Below are positions 41,306 through 50,562 of a DNA stretch of 64,000 bases, one piece after another; the first letter of the stretch is position 1, and each line of letters opens with the position of its first letter. Below the pieces are notes generated by a model. That model made no database searches. It worked only from the letters and a program-made list of their open reading frames with translations, and was not told the DNA's origin. Origin of the DNA: Bacteroidetes bacterium UBA3022 (GTDB lineage: Bacteria; Bacteroidota; Bacteroidia; Chitinophagales; BACL12); contig DDYY01000068.1 of NCBI GenBank assembly GCA_002346225.1, positions 45,763 through 109,762 on the forward strand. The letters are read 5' to 3'. Both the position numbers and the translations under genes were made by a program.

Positions 41306-43027
41306 TTATTGAACAGAAACGCTGTAAGTCTGAATAGCTGAGCCATCGTTCAGGCTCAGAATGTACATACCTGCAGGTACATTCTCTACGTTCAGAGAAG
41401 CTACAGAAGCGTACTCAGAAGCGAAGTATTCGCTGGCTAATATACGACCGTCTAAAGCTACCAGGTTAATCATACCATTGAAGGCAGCGTCAAAACGCAC
41501 ATTCAATTGGTTGCTGGCAGGGTTAGGGAACACAGCATTGCTGAAGTTACCTGCTCTTGCTTCCAGACCGCCTTCAGTAAGGTCAGTATACACAGGAAGC
41601 GGGAAGGTTGTTCCATCTGCCAGTGTTGCATACAGGCCAAAAGCTTCGCTACCATCAGGACCCAGTTCAGGAGAGAGGAAACCGCTCGCAAATACTACAG
41701 CAGTTCCACCACCAAGACCGGAAAGGTCAGCAGTATAAGATACAACAACCACCTCAGGAGCATCACCCAGGGCAACATCCAGGATATAGGAATCAGCACC
41801 TACTGTGATGCAATCGCTAACTGCACCATAAGATACATTATCCAGCAATGTAGCTACATCACGGGCAATAATGTCAACTGTAGGAGCATCTGTAGAACCG
41901 TGTACACCAATAAAACTTACATCGCTGCCGCTTCCAGAGTTTACTTGAGCACCTTCACGTACCCACAGTGTAAAGCCTATTTCAGCTCCATCAGGGTTAG
42001 CAGTGAAGTCAGCTGGGTTTAATACGCCATTGGCAATTACAGTGTAAGCGGCTCCGGCTTTGAAAGTAGCAGGGAAAGTTGCGATAGCATCTGCTGCAGA
42101 AGTACTTGTAGGACCAGCAATAGCTATAGAAACTTCCTGATAGGCAGGTACTTCCAGATAGCCTGTTGCTGTGCGGAATGCAAAGTTGTCACCTACCAGG
42201 TCTCCGTTAAGGTATACATCTACCTCAGCAGCTCCCGGATCGGCAGCGTTGTGGATTACCTGAATCAGTGCCGTAGAAAGTAAAGGAAGAACACGTACAG
42301 TTCCATCAGGAAGTGCTGCGAAAATCTTGAAAGAACGCGCACCGGCAGGTTCATCATCAGTAGAAAGGAAACCGCTGGCAAAGATTACAGCAGAAGCTCC
42401 ACCGGCACCTTGCAGATAAGCTCTTGCAGTAGTAACGATAGTACTTTCGTCAGCACCTGGAGTTACATCGATAAGGTATTTTCCGGCAGGTACACTTACA
42501 TAACCCTGGAAATCGCCAAAGGTAGCGTCATCCACTACGGTGGCTACGTTACGGGCAATTGCATCAACAGTTGGCGCATCAGTAGAACCATGGAAAAAGA
42601 TGAAATCGATGTTTTCAGATGATGTTGCTGCTTCTCTTGCTCCTGCAAATACAGAAAGATCAAAAGCAGTAGAAACCGCATCCGGGTTAGCACCGAAAGA
42701 GGCAGGATTTAAAACACCGCTTGCAACGATAACATAGGTTTCGCCTTCAGCAAGAGTGTAGTCAAATGTAGCGATAGCATCCTCAACACTTTCACTTGTA
42801 TTGGGGGCAATCGCGATGGAAATCAATTCCTCAGCAGGTGCATCGATAAATGGCGTTGCAGCGCGGAATTTGAAATCATCTAATAACAGACCGCCATTCA
42901 GGTACACGTCTACACGCGCAGCTGCCGGGTCTGGTGAATTGTGAATAACCTGCACGCGTGCAGTTTGTGCCGATAAGCCGCCAGCTATCGCGCACATGAG
43001 AAGGGTAGAAATTGCAAATCGTTTCAT
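41306..43027 (-). CDS. T9SS-secreted protein with tandem DUF4397 domains
   Basis: 573 residues: signal peptide (MKRFAISTLLMCAIAGGLSA), then two long repeats of about 225 residues each. The repeats start at VQVIHNSPDPAAARVDVYL and IQVIHNAADPGAAEVDVYL and each contain an internal second half marked by FFHGSTDAPTVDAIAR or GVHGSTDAPTVDIIAR and FASGFLS. So there are four DUF4397-like units. The end (VFPNPASNQLNVRF to YSVSVQ) is a type A T9SS sorting domain. A surface or secreted structural protein; function of DUF4397 is unknown. Monocistronic, with its own terminator. Confidence 0.9.
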   Translation of the reverse strand: MKRFAISTLLMCAIAGGLSAQTARVQVIHNSPDPAAARVDVYLNGGLLLDDFKFRAATPFIDAPAEELISIAIAPNTSESVEDAIATFDYTLAEGETYVIVASGVLNPASFGANPDAVSTAFDLSVFAGAREAATSSENIDFIFFHGSTDAPTVDAIARNVATVVDDATFGDFQGYVSVPAGKYLIDVTPGADESTIVTTARAYLQGAGGASAVIFASGFLSTDDEPAGARSFKIFAALPDGTVRVLPLLSTALIQVIHNAADPGAAEVDVYLNGDLVGDNFAFRTATGYLEVPAYQEVSIAIAGPTSTSAADAIATFPATFKAGAAYTVIANGVLNPADFTANPDGAEIGFTLWVREGAQVNSGSGSDVSFIGVHGSTDAPTVDIIARDVATLLDNVSYGAVSDCITVGADSYILDVALGDAPEVVVVSYTADLSGLGGGTAVVFASGFLSPELGPDGSEAFGLYATLADGTTFPLPVYTDLTEGGLEARAGNFSNAVFPNPASNQLNVRFDAAFNGMINLVALDGRILASEYFASEYASVASLNVENVPAGMYILSLNDGSAIQTYSVSVQ

Positions 43028-43075
43028 AATGATATTTGGTTTATGGGGTTAGAACCACCTCATAGCCAATGCGTT

Positions 43076-43083
43076 CAAAGTAA
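43076..43083 (-). promoter_or_regulatory. Near-consensus -7 element TTACTTTG for DUF4397 gene
   Basis: One mismatch to TAnnTTTG on the minus strand, 48 bases upstream of the ATG at 43027. Confidence 0.3.
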
Positions 43084-43243
43084 CATCGTCACATTTTTGT
43101 AATGATGTTTAAGAATTACTTGAACGGTAATACTAATTGATTGAAAATGCGCTACTTAAAGCTGATCAGATAAGCCAAAAAAAAATAGATAGCGCAAAAA
43201 CGACTACGGAAGCGATGGGTTAACCCAAGTCAACAACCCGAAA

Positions 43244-44476
43244 TCATTTTAGTTTAACATCGTATGCAAAATTATTCGGCCGCGTGTAAATCATCTGCAC
43301 TACATTGATATTGCGCATATCGAAAGCAGCTTCGCAGTAGGAAAAGTAATAATTCCATTTGCGGATAAACATATTATCAAAACCTAAATCCTGCACTTCC
43401 GGTAAATGCGCATTAAAGGCTGCCTTCCAGGTGGCCAGGGTTTTTGCGTAGGACTTACCCATATCTTTCAGATTAAAAAGAAACATATCACCCGTCGCAT
43501 TAATGGACTCATTGATTGCGGCTACAGAAGGCAGCAGGCTACCCGGGAAAATATGCTTCTGGATAAAATCTACTTTGCGCTTTAATTGGTCAAATCTTGA
43601 ATCGGGACAAATTATCGCCTGCAAAGCAAGCACGCCATCCGGCTTCAACACTTCATGAATCTTTTGAAAATAGGCTTTCAGGTATTTCGCTCCCACAGCT
43701 TCAATCATCTCAATACTGACTACTTTATCAAAAACTCCTTCAATCAGCCTGTAGTCCTTTAATAAAATAGTAACCTTGTCGCTCAACCCCTGTTCCTGAA
43801 CCAGTCTCGTAGCATGCTTGAACTGCTCTTCCGAGATGGTTACAGTGGTGACATTGGCACCAAAATTCTTAGCCGCATAAGTAGCAAACCCTCCCCAGCC
43901 GGTACCTATCTCCAATACCCGATCTCCGGGCTTGATGCCCGCACGAAGACAAAGACTTTCATACTTGTTTAATTGGGCATCCTTCAATGCTTCTGTGCCT
44001 TCAATGAATAACCCACTGCTATAGGTCATGGTATCATCGAGGAAGAGAGAGAAAAACTTATTGCTTAAATCGTAATGCTCTCTGATATTTTCTCTGCTTC
44101 CGGATATAGAGTTCTCTCTTCTGATATGCCAGATCCGGTTCACCCATTGTAAGGCATTCATCCATCGCGCATTGCTGCTGCTTCCGGATACACCTGGCAC
44201 TTTTTCCAGATTATAGATAAACCATTTGAGTAATCCAGTAAGATCGTCAGTGTCCCATTCTTCCGCCAGATAACCTTCGGCAAAGCCTATATCACCGTAA
44301 AGCACAATACGCTTCCAGATATTCTCTGAATGAATATGGAGAGAAGCGGTAAAAGTTTCATCCTTACCGATTTCCATTTGTTCCCCGTCAGGAAGGGTAA
44401 CAGTAAGCTTCCCTTTGTCCATACCGGATAGAATTCCGAGTACTGTTTTTTTATACAACCTTTGGAGCATATTCAT
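43244..44476 (-). CDS. Cyclopropane-fatty-acyl-phospholipid synthase family methyltransferase
   Basis: 410 residues, full CFA-synthase length: an N-terminal lipid-associated domain (FTASLHIHSENIWKRIVLYGDIGFAEGYL) and a SAM domain with REHYDLSNKFFSLFLDDTMTYSSGLF, VLEIGTGWGGFATYAA (SAM binding), VSIEMIEAVGAKYLKAYF and FIQKHIFPGSLLPS. The Cys found in classical CFA synthases (Y-S-C) is Ser154 here, as in the subfamily that travels with DUF1365. It methylates or cyclopropanates unsaturated acyl chains; the exact product is uncertain. Last gene of the operon, overlapping the DUF1365 gene by 4 bases. Confidence 0.88.
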   Translation of the reverse strand: MNMLQRLYKKTVLGILSGMDKGKLTVTLPDGEQMEIGKDETFTASLHIHSENIWKRIVLYGDIGFAEGYLAEEWDTDDLTGLLKWFIYNLEKVPGVSGSSSNARWMNALQWVNRIWHIRRENSISGSRENIREHYDLSNKFFSLFLDDTMTYSSGLFIEGTEALKDAQLNKYESLCLRAGIKPGDRVLEIGTGWGGFATYAAKNFGANVTTVTISEEQFKHATRLVQEQGLSDKVTILLKDYRLIEGVFDKVVSIEMIEAVGAKYLKAYFQKIHEVLKPDGVLALQAIICPDSRFDQLKRKVDFIQKHIFPGSLLPSVAAINESINATGDMFLFNLKDMGKSYAKTLATWKAAFNAHLPEVQDLGFDNMFIRKWNYYFSYCEAAFDMRNINVVQMIYTRPNNFAYDVKLK

Positions 44477-45252
44477 TTATTTATAACATCTCTTTGCAAA
44501 TCCTGGTTTTCAGCTTTCTTATGATAGTGAATTCCTTTCAACCATATCCGGAACGCCTGCCAATGAATTCCGCTTATAATCTTTAAAGTTACAAATGGCA
44601 GCCTCAGACATCTCCTTACAATTGCCGCATCACTTAAAGTCGATTTTTTCCCATTTACAGAACTATAAAAATACAACTCCCCTGCCCGACTAACATTAAT
44701 GGATGTATAATAACTGTCGCCGGGCATTTTAAACTGAAAGTGAAACCTGTCGTCGAGCTCCGTAAAAGGCGAAACATAAAAATATTTGTCTTCTTCGTAT
44801 TGAAAGTGGCCTTCTGCATTCGGAAGAATGGTGAAAATCTTCATTTCTCCGAACGTATTGCTGACTTCCGCAAGAATGCAATAGCAGGTCCCGGCGCTAT
44901 CATAACAATAATAGAAGCTTACCGGATTAAAAACATACCCCAGCACCCTTGCATTCGTTAGAAGCCGTATGCTGTCAGGTCGCTCTATCTGATTATTTTG
45001 AAGCCACTCTTCTACATTCTGTCGGGTATTGCCGTTATGAATTGCACCCGGTGCAACCTTGAAATGATCCTCGTCATAGAAAGAGAGCAGACTGAATCTG
45101 TTCCTGCCAAAAAAGCGAAGGGCTTGGTCCAAAACATCCAGCTCATCTAGGTCGAGCCATAACATATAAACATCGTAGTTAAAGCGATGCTGTTTGGGCT
45201 GCATGCGATGGTGAAAAACAGTACAATCGTATATAGCCGATTTTAACTCCAT
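44473..45252 (-). CDS. DUF1365 family protein
   Basis: 259 residues. Family hallmarks: YDCTVFHHRMQPKQHRFNYDVYMLWLDLDELD at the start, VLGYVFNPVSFYYCYDSAGT, AEVSNTFGEMKIF, KYFYVSPFTELDDRFHFQF and LRLPFVTLKIISGIHWQAFRIWLKG. The biochemical role is unknown. DUF1365 genes are repeatedly found between an FAD-dependent oxidoreductase and a CFA synthase, as here, so it is likely part of an acyl-chain modification system. It overlaps the upstream oxidoreductase gene by 10 bases. Confidence 0.92.
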   Translation of the reverse strand: MELKSAIYDCTVFHHRMQPKQHRFNYDVYMLWLDLDELDVLDQALRFFGRNRFSLLSFYDEDHFKVAPGAIHNGNTRQNVEEWLQNNQIERPDSIRLLTNARVLGYVFNPVSFYYCYDSAGTCYCILAEVSNTFGEMKIFTILPNAEGHFQYEEDKYFYVSPFTELDDRFHFQFKMPGDSYYTSINVSRAGELYFYSSVNGKKSTLSDAAIVRRCLRLPFVTLKIISGIHWQAFRIWLKGIHYHKKAENQDLQRDVINK

Positions 45253-46505
45253 ATGTCTATCCCGTTCGGTGCCTTTAGCGTCGCTAGGTCAACTGCGCTG
45301 CGCAATGCATCTTCGTGAAATCCATTCCTGAAATAACTACCGCAAAAAAAGATATGACCTTGTTGATTCAATAATGGAAGATCGTGTTGTGCCTGCATTG
45401 CCGCTACTGTGAAAATGGGATGCTCGTACTGAAAGGTGCGCAACACCTTATCCGGGCTAATCAGATCTTCTCCGTTTAAAGTTACAAAGTAATTCTCCCT
45501 GTCCGACACTCCCTGCAGTTTGTTCATCCAGTAAGTACATACCCCCTGTTGGTCCTTCCGTGTAATCCGATAATTCCAGCTGCTCCAGACAAGCTTTCTC
45601 TCAGGCATCAAGGAGGCATCGGTATGCAGCACGGTAGCGTTGACCTGATACCTGAACGGAGCCAGCAGCGCTTGCTGTAAATCGGTGGGCTGAGTAAGCA
45701 GGGATAGTGCCTGATCGGCGTGGGTAGCAATGACTACCTCATCGTAGTGTTCCGTTTGTCCGTCCATGGTGGTAACAGTTGCACCATTCTCTGTTTCCGC
45801 TACTGAAACTACTTTGGATTCCAGGCGAATGGCTGTTCTGAAACTTTCAATGAGGCGTTGTTTGTAGACTTCACTCCCACCATCAACGGTGTACCATTGA
45901 AACTGCGTATTGAGTCCCAGCAAACCATGATTTTTAAAGAAACGCACCAGCGACCTGACCGGAAATTGTTCTGTCGTAGAAATAGGTGTGCTCCATAGGG
46001 CTGCGCTCATGGGCAGGATATACCACTTCAGAAAATCGTTTCCCAGTTCCCGATGTCGGGCGTACTCAGCAATGGTAAGGTTTCCCAGATCATCGTCTTC
46101 GAGTACTTCAGGACAAATGGCATTGAATCTGTTTACATGCATGAGGAATCGGATATACCTGGGCGAAAACAGGTTCCTGCGCTGCGCAAATAATTGGTTC
46201 AGATTGCTTCCCCCATATTCGATATTGTCTGCTTCATGTATGGCACTAAAGCTCATGGACGTAGGCTTTAACGGCACCTCTAATTGGGTAAACAGGCGCA
46301 TTAACAAGGGATAATTTTCTCTATTGCAAACTATAAAGCCTGAATCTATAGGGACTGTCCGGTCTCCCTCTTCAATAAAGACAGTATTGGTATGTCCACC
46401 TACATAGTTGTTCTGTTCGTAGATGGTAATATCAGCCCAATTCCGAAACATTCGTGCTGCAGCCATTCCCGCAATGCCGGTTCCTATAACTGCTACCTTC
46501 TTCAT
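45243..46505 (-). CDS. FAD-dependent oxidoreductase (NAD(P)-binding/amine-oxidase fold)
   Basis: 420 residues. The N-terminal dinucleotide-binding motif is VAVIGTGIAGMAAARMF with the following acidic strand TIYEQNNYVGGHTNTVFIE. The central AEYARHRELGNDFLKWYILPMSAALWSTP and the late VVIATHADQALSLL are typical of the UfaD-like/desaturase-like amine-oxidase group. The C-terminal GHIFFCGSYFRNGFHEDALRSA is the second FAD motif. It probably oxidises or desaturates acyl chains together with the neighbouring methyltransferases. It overlaps the upstream gene by 4 bases. Confidence 0.9.
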   Translation of the reverse strand: MKKVAVIGTGIAGMAAARMFRNWADITIYEQNNYVGGHTNTVFIEEGDRTVPIDSGFIVCNRENYPLLMRLFTQLEVPLKPTSMSFSAIHEADNIEYGGSNLNQLFAQRRNLFSPRYIRFLMHVNRFNAICPEVLEDDDLGNLTIAEYARHRELGNDFLKWYILPMSAALWSTPISTTEQFPVRSLVRFFKNHGLLGLNTQFQWYTVDGGSEVYKQRLIESFRTAIRLESKVVSVAETENGATVTTMDGQTEHYDEVVIATHADQALSLLTQPTDLQQALLAPFRYQVNATVLHTDASLMPERKLVWSSWNYRITRKDQQGVCTYWMNKLQGVSDRENYFVTLNGEDLISPDKVLRTFQYEHPIFTVAAMQAQHDLPLLNQQGHIFFCGSYFRNGFHEDALRSAVDLATLKAPNGIDIWS

Positions 46506-47560
46506 ACTTTAATCTTGGATGCGTCTTCTACACTGTTGGCCGGCTGCAACAGGTAGTGGCTCACCCGCCATTCTTCTCCATTATTATATCCCCATAATTC
46601 TGCACAAGCCATAAAGAACACCCGCCAGTAGTTCCACCACTTCTTCAGGTTCTTTCTGCCATACGTTTCCTCCAGCACCGGCAAGATGAACTCACGACGC
46701 CGCGTCATATTCTTCAACCACTCTTCCGCTGTTTTCTGATAGTGCACCCCCGACCAGGTCCACTGCTGCTCCACCTTCATATGCTTATCCAGGTGATGCA
46801 GGAGATCTTCTCCGGGCATGATTCCACCGGTAAAGAAGTATTTCGACATCCAGTCAGTAGCGTCTTTTTCCTCGTAGAAATAGGTGTATTTCTTATGGGT
46901 GAAGATGTGTATGAACAGCTTCCCTTCGGGTTTTAACCATTGTTGCACCCTTTCCAGCAAGCGCTCCCAGTTGCGCATATGTTCAAACATTTCTACCGAA
47001 ACCACTCTGTCAAAATGTTTGTCGGGTTGATAATTATTCATATCTGCTGTCACGATACGAACATTTTCAATACCCAATTCAGAGCACCTTCGTGTGATGA
47101 ACTGCTTTTGGGGAACCGAATTGCTTACCGCAGTTATATGTGCTTTGGGGAATAATTGCGCCATGAACAGTGTAAGACTTCCCCAGCCACAACCTAATTC
47201 CAGAATATCCATCCCATCGCTCAATTCAGCCCGCTCCGCAGTTATGGCCAGCGCAGCCGATTCTGCTTCATCCAATCCCTGTGTGGAATTGTTCCAGAAA
47301 CAGCAGGAATATTTCATATTACTTCCCAGCACGCGCTGAAAAAAGGCCGGGGGCAATTCATAGTGCTGTTCATTTGCCGCGCGCGTTTCAATAGCTAAAG
47401 GAGATTCCCTCATTTCGGCCATTAGCTCCTGCAACCTGTTCTTGTCGCTGTATAGCACGGTCTCTTCGTCCAGGCGCTGCTGCACCAACTTGCGTATTTG
47501 CCGCCTGATAATCATATCGGGCACAAACCCGCCTTCCAGTAATCGTAATGAAAATTGCAT
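46502..47560 (-). CDS. CFA-synthase-like SAM methyltransferase, short form
   Basis: 352 residues. It lacks the long N-terminal domain but keeps the SAM domain: HYELPPAFFQRVLGSNMKYSCCFW (with the Y-S-C motif), ILELGCGWGSLTLFMAQLFP, VVSVEMFEHMRNWERLLERV and FFTGGIMPGEDLL. The C-terminus (WRVFFMACAELWGYNNGEEW) is typical of the cyclopropane-synthase-like group that methylates fatty acyl chains. First gene of the four-gene lipid operon; the 282-base upstream region presumably holds the promoter, but I see no good match to the usual sigma-70 motif, which would fit control by an alternative sigma factor. Confidence 0.88.
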   Translation of the reverse strand: MQFSLRLLEGGFVPDMIIRRQIRKLVQQRLDEETVLYSDKNRLQELMAEMRESPLAIETRAANEQHYELPPAFFQRVLGSNMKYSCCFWNNSTQGLDEAESAALAITAERAELSDGMDILELGCGWGSLTLFMAQLFPKAHITAVSNSVPQKQFITRRCSELGIENVRIVTADMNNYQPDKHFDRVVSVEMFEHMRNWERLLERVQQWLKPEGKLFIHIFTHKKYTYFYEEKDATDWMSKYFFTGGIMPGEDLLHHLDKHMKVEQQWTWSGVHYQKTAEEWLKNMTRRREFILPVLEETYGRKNLKKWWNYWRVFFMACAELWGYNNGEEWRVSHYLLQPANSVEDASKIKV

Positions 47561-47842
47561 GGTCTTCTAATAAATGATCAGCAAAATTGTTTTGCCTTCT
47601 GCAAAGCAAATCAAAATAAGTCACTTATAAATGCGTGTCACTAAATAGCTTTATTTGCAAGCAATGCCGGGGCTTTCAATAACAATTTCTGCGTTGTGCT
47701 AACTACCTTTAATGTGGAAAACTCCTCCAATTGTAAGTTGGATGTAAAACATTTAGTTAAAAATTGCGCTCCAATGAAATTTAGGGCATCATTTTTGAAC
47801 CCTAATGGACATTGAAACGTATATAACATACAATATATCCTT

Positions 47843-48277
47843 ATGACTAGACAAATTGGTCCCCCCGTATACCTCCTGTGGATAATTGCCGGAGTGGCAT
47901 TTATTAGCATTGGAACATTAGCCATCTTCGAATGGACATTCGGACTGGCTGCTTTTATATTGGCAGGAATTCTTGCCTACGTTGGCTACCGAATATTCTT
48001 TCGCCCAGCTCTTATAGAACTCTCCATCCTTCGGAAAGGAGAACCTGCCTCAGCAGTTATTCTGGAAGCATGGGAGACCGGCAAGTCGAAAGGAGATTTT
48101 CCAAAAATTGGTCTTAAGTTGGAGGTACGCCCACCGGAAATGGTTCCTTACCAGGTGGAAATGTTTCACAAGGTCAATCCATCCGAGAGAAGAATTTTCA
48201 GAGAAGGCCGGGTGATAACTGTAAAGATTGATAGCAAGAATCCTAAAAAGATAGCTATCCTCCCCAAAGCCTCTTGA
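47843..48277 (+). CDS. Small two-helix membrane protein, unknown
   Basis: 144 residues. Two hydrophobic helices at the N-terminus (VYLLWIIAGVAFISIGTLAI and WTFGLAAFILAGILAYVGY) are followed by a soluble beta-rich domain (PASAVILEAWETGKSKGDF, KIGLKLEVRPPE, REGRVITVKIDSKNPKKIAIL). The soluble part resembles DUF3592-type small domains and may face the cytoplasm or periplasm. No function assigned. A strong terminator follows. Confidence 0.7.
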   Translation: MTRQIGPPVYLLWIIAGVAFISIGTLAIFEWTFGLAAFILAGILAYVGYRIFFRPALIELSILRKGEPASAVILEAWETGKSKGDFPKIGLKLEVRPPEMVPYQVEMFHKVNPSERRIFREGRVITVKIDSKNPKKIAILPKAS

Positions 48278-48298
48278 AATAATACATTTCAAAGCACC

Positions 48299-48325
48299 AG
48301 CCATCCTCGTAAAGGATGGCTTTTT
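48299..48325 (+). terminator. Rho-independent terminator
   Basis: Perfect 8-base stem AGCCATCC/GGATGGCT with a 7-base loop and T4-5 tail, just after the small membrane protein gene. Confidence 0.88.
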
Positions 48326-48374
48326 CATGCCATGAGGTCTCCATAACATTTAAAGTCCGAAAGCGTTTAACTTG

Positions 48375-48382
48375 TACCTTTA
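48375..48382 (+). promoter_or_regulatory. Near-consensus -7 element TACCTTTA for PorE-like gene
   Basis: One mismatch to TAnnTTTG, four bases before the ATG at 48387. It predicts a leaderless mRNA and excludes the in-frame TTG at 48372. Confidence 0.35.
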
Positions 48383-48386
48383 CACT

Positions 48387-50558
48387 ATGCGACCAAGCTT
48401 TTTCCTCCTGCTGCTGCTGACAGTGATTGCCTCCTGTAAGTTATCCGAAAATATTCAGGATGGGCAAACCGCTTACAACCTGAAAAAATACAGCCTCGCT
48501 GCCGAACTCCTGCAAAAAGATTTCAATAAACAGGATCCATCTACCGACCATGCGGCCATCGCTTTCAAAATCGCACAGTCCTATAAATTCACGAATAATA
48601 TACCGGCAGCTGAAAAATGGTTCGAAACAGCCATAGAATGGGAATACGGTTCCGAAGCTATTCTTGAACTGGCACGCATGCTCAAGATTCAGGAAAAATA
48701 TACTGAAGCTATCCAGCAATTCAATAATTACCTGAAGGAAGAGCCTTACCGCAGACCTGAAATAAATGTAGAAATCAATGCGTGCGAAAATGCCCTGAGT
48801 TGGATGAAAGCGCAACAGGATGAATACGAAAAGGATATGATTGTGATACCGGTAACGGCGCTCAATTCAGGAGCAGCGGATTTCCAACCGGCGTTTCGCG
48901 GTGAAGGGCAAATTGTATTCACCAGTTCCAGGAGCAGTGCCATGGGCGATGCTAAAGACAGCTGGACCGGAGGTCAGTATTTCGATCTTTTTACCGCCAA
49001 CACCAGCTATCCGGGTAAGTTCAGCACCATTGAACCACTGGACCTTGCTGTGAATACTCCCTATAACGATGGTAGCGCCGCCTTCAATGCCGATGCGAGC
49101 GAAATGTTCTTCACACGCTGTGGTACTGACAACCGGAAAGTTGATGACTATTGCGGCATTTTTTACAGCTACAGGCAGCCGGATGATTCCTGGAGCGAAC
49201 CTGTGGAACTTCCGTTTTTTGAAGACTCCTTGAATCTGGGCAGTCCCTGCCTTTCTCCTGACGGTCAGCTGCTATTTTTTGTAGCAACAGAAGAAAACGG
49301 ATACGGAGGAAGCGATATTTATTTCAGTCAGCGATTATTTGATGGATGGAGTGAACCTGAAAATGCAGGCTCCAATATCAATACAGCCGGCAATGAAGCC
49401 TTTCCTTCCTTTGGCCCGGACGGAACGTTTTACTTCTCCAGCGACGGCCTGCCCGGCATGGGAGGGTTGGATATTTTTTCCGCCAAATGGTCTAACAAGC
49501 AGTTTTCTAGAGTAAATAATATGGAGTATCCAATCAATTCAGGTGCTGATGACTTTGGAATACTGATAGACGACAGGCCACTCCGCTCCGGTGAGGACAC
49601 ACTTGCCATTGGCTATTTCAGCTCTTCCAGAAAAGGAGGAGCCGGCAACGATGACATTTACATGTTTATCAAAACACCCAAGAAACCGAGACCTCCTGTA
49701 TTTATCCTCGCCGGTAACATTCAGCAAAAAACATATGAAGACCCTGAAGATGTAACAAGTCCACCTGTTGATACCATAGTGCTTCCGGGATCTGTTGCAG
49801 TTATCGGCATTGAAGGGGAATTGCAGCTGCTGGGCAAATATCCTTTGAAAGAAGACACGTCTACTTTCAGACTTCAGGTAGACAAGGGACCCGCCTTTAA
49901 AATTACCGCCTCTGCCGAAGGCTTCTTTACACGTTCAGTGAATGTCGAATCCGCCGAATGGACAGCAGATGCCGGTGATACACTGGTTGTCTTTACCAGT
50001 ATCGTACTGGACCGCATACCGGATGATGAAGGCGTTCAGATTAAACTCAGCAATATATATTACGATTATAATGATACAACATTGCGTCCGGAAAGTTTCC
50101 CTGAACTGGACCAGCTGGTAGCCTTATTGAACGAGAACCCCGGACTGATTATTCAAATCAACTCGCATACCGATGCCCGCGGGCAACTCAAATACAACCA
50201 GCGCTTGTCGCAAGGACGTGCCAACAGCGTGGTTGTTTACCTGATTGAAAAGGGCATCAACCCGGAGCGACTGGTTGCAAAAGGTTTCGGTGAAGAGGTG
50301 CCTGATGAATTCAAGGTCGCTGTGACTACGCCCGGTGGTGTTACTATCCCCAAGGGAACAAAACTTACCGAGCAGTTCATCAATACGTTTAAAAGCAATA
50401 AGGAAGACTTTGAATTCCTGCATCAGTTCAACCGCCGAACAACATTCAATGTGCTGAGCGATGACTTCAGGCTGGATAGTGAAACGCCAGAAAATATCGA
50501 GGTAGATGAGGCTCCGGACGATGCCGGATTCAGAGATGAAACACCTAAGATAGACTGA
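48387..50558 (+). CDS. PorE-like OmpA-family lipoprotein (TPR, PD40 propeller, OmpA)
   Basis: 723 residues from the ATG at 48387. Lipoprotein signal with lipobox IASC (Cys17). Then TPR units (YNLKKYSLAAELLQKDF, AAEKWFETAIEWEYGSEAI), PD40/WD40-like propeller repeats (FTSSRSSAMGD, PCLSPDGQLLFFVATE, FPSFGPDGTFYFSSDG), a carboxypeptidase-regulatory-like fold, and an OmpA peptidoglycan-binding domain (NSHTDARGQLKYNQRLSQGRANSV). This is the domain order of PorE, a T9SS accessory that anchors the PorP-containing system to peptidoglycan. Other paralogues exist in Bacteroidota, so the T9SS role is probable, not certain. Confidence 0.87.
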   Translation: MRPSFFLLLLLTVIASCKLSENIQDGQTAYNLKKYSLAAELLQKDFNKQDPSTDHAAIAFKIAQSYKFTNNIPAAEKWFETAIEWEYGSEAILELARMLKIQEKYTEAIQQFNNYLKEEPYRRPEINVEINACENALSWMKAQQDEYEKDMIVIPVTALNSGAADFQPAFRGEGQIVFTSSRSSAMGDAKDSWTGGQYFDLFTANTSYPGKFSTIEPLDLAVNTPYNDGSAAFNADASEMFFTRCGTDNRKVDDYCGIFYSYRQPDDSWSEPVELPFFEDSLNLGSPCLSPDGQLLFFVATEENGYGGSDIYFSQRLFDGWSEPENAGSNINTAGNEAFPSFGPDGTFYFSSDGLPGMGGLDIFSAKWSNKQFSRVNNMEYPINSGADDFGILIDDRPLRSGEDTLAIGYFSSSRKGGAGNDDIYMFIKTPKKPRPPVFILAGNIQQKTYEDPEDVTSPPVDTIVLPGSVAVIGIEGELQLLGKYPLKEDTSTFRLQVDKGPAFKITASAEGFFTRSVNVESAEWTADAGDTLVVFTSIVLDRIPDDEGVQIKLSNIYYDYNDTTLRPESFPELDQLVALLNENPGLIIQINSHTDARGQLKYNQRLSQGRANSVVVYLIEKGINPERLVAKGFGEEVPDEFKVAVTTPGGVTIPKGTKLTEQFINTFKSNKEDFEFLHQFNRRTTFNVLSDDFRLDSETPENIEVDEAPDDAGFRDETPKID

Positions 50559-50562
50559 TTCA

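Noticed and set aside
43217..43226. Palindrome GGGTTAACCC after the long CFA-synthase-like gene
   Set aside because: A single 10-base palindrome without T-run or partner; it fits neither a terminator nor a shared operator.
43964..43971. TTGTTTAA half-site inside the CFA-synthase-like gene
   Set aside because: It lacks the inverted partner at 16 bases and is within coding sequence, so it is not counted as an operator.
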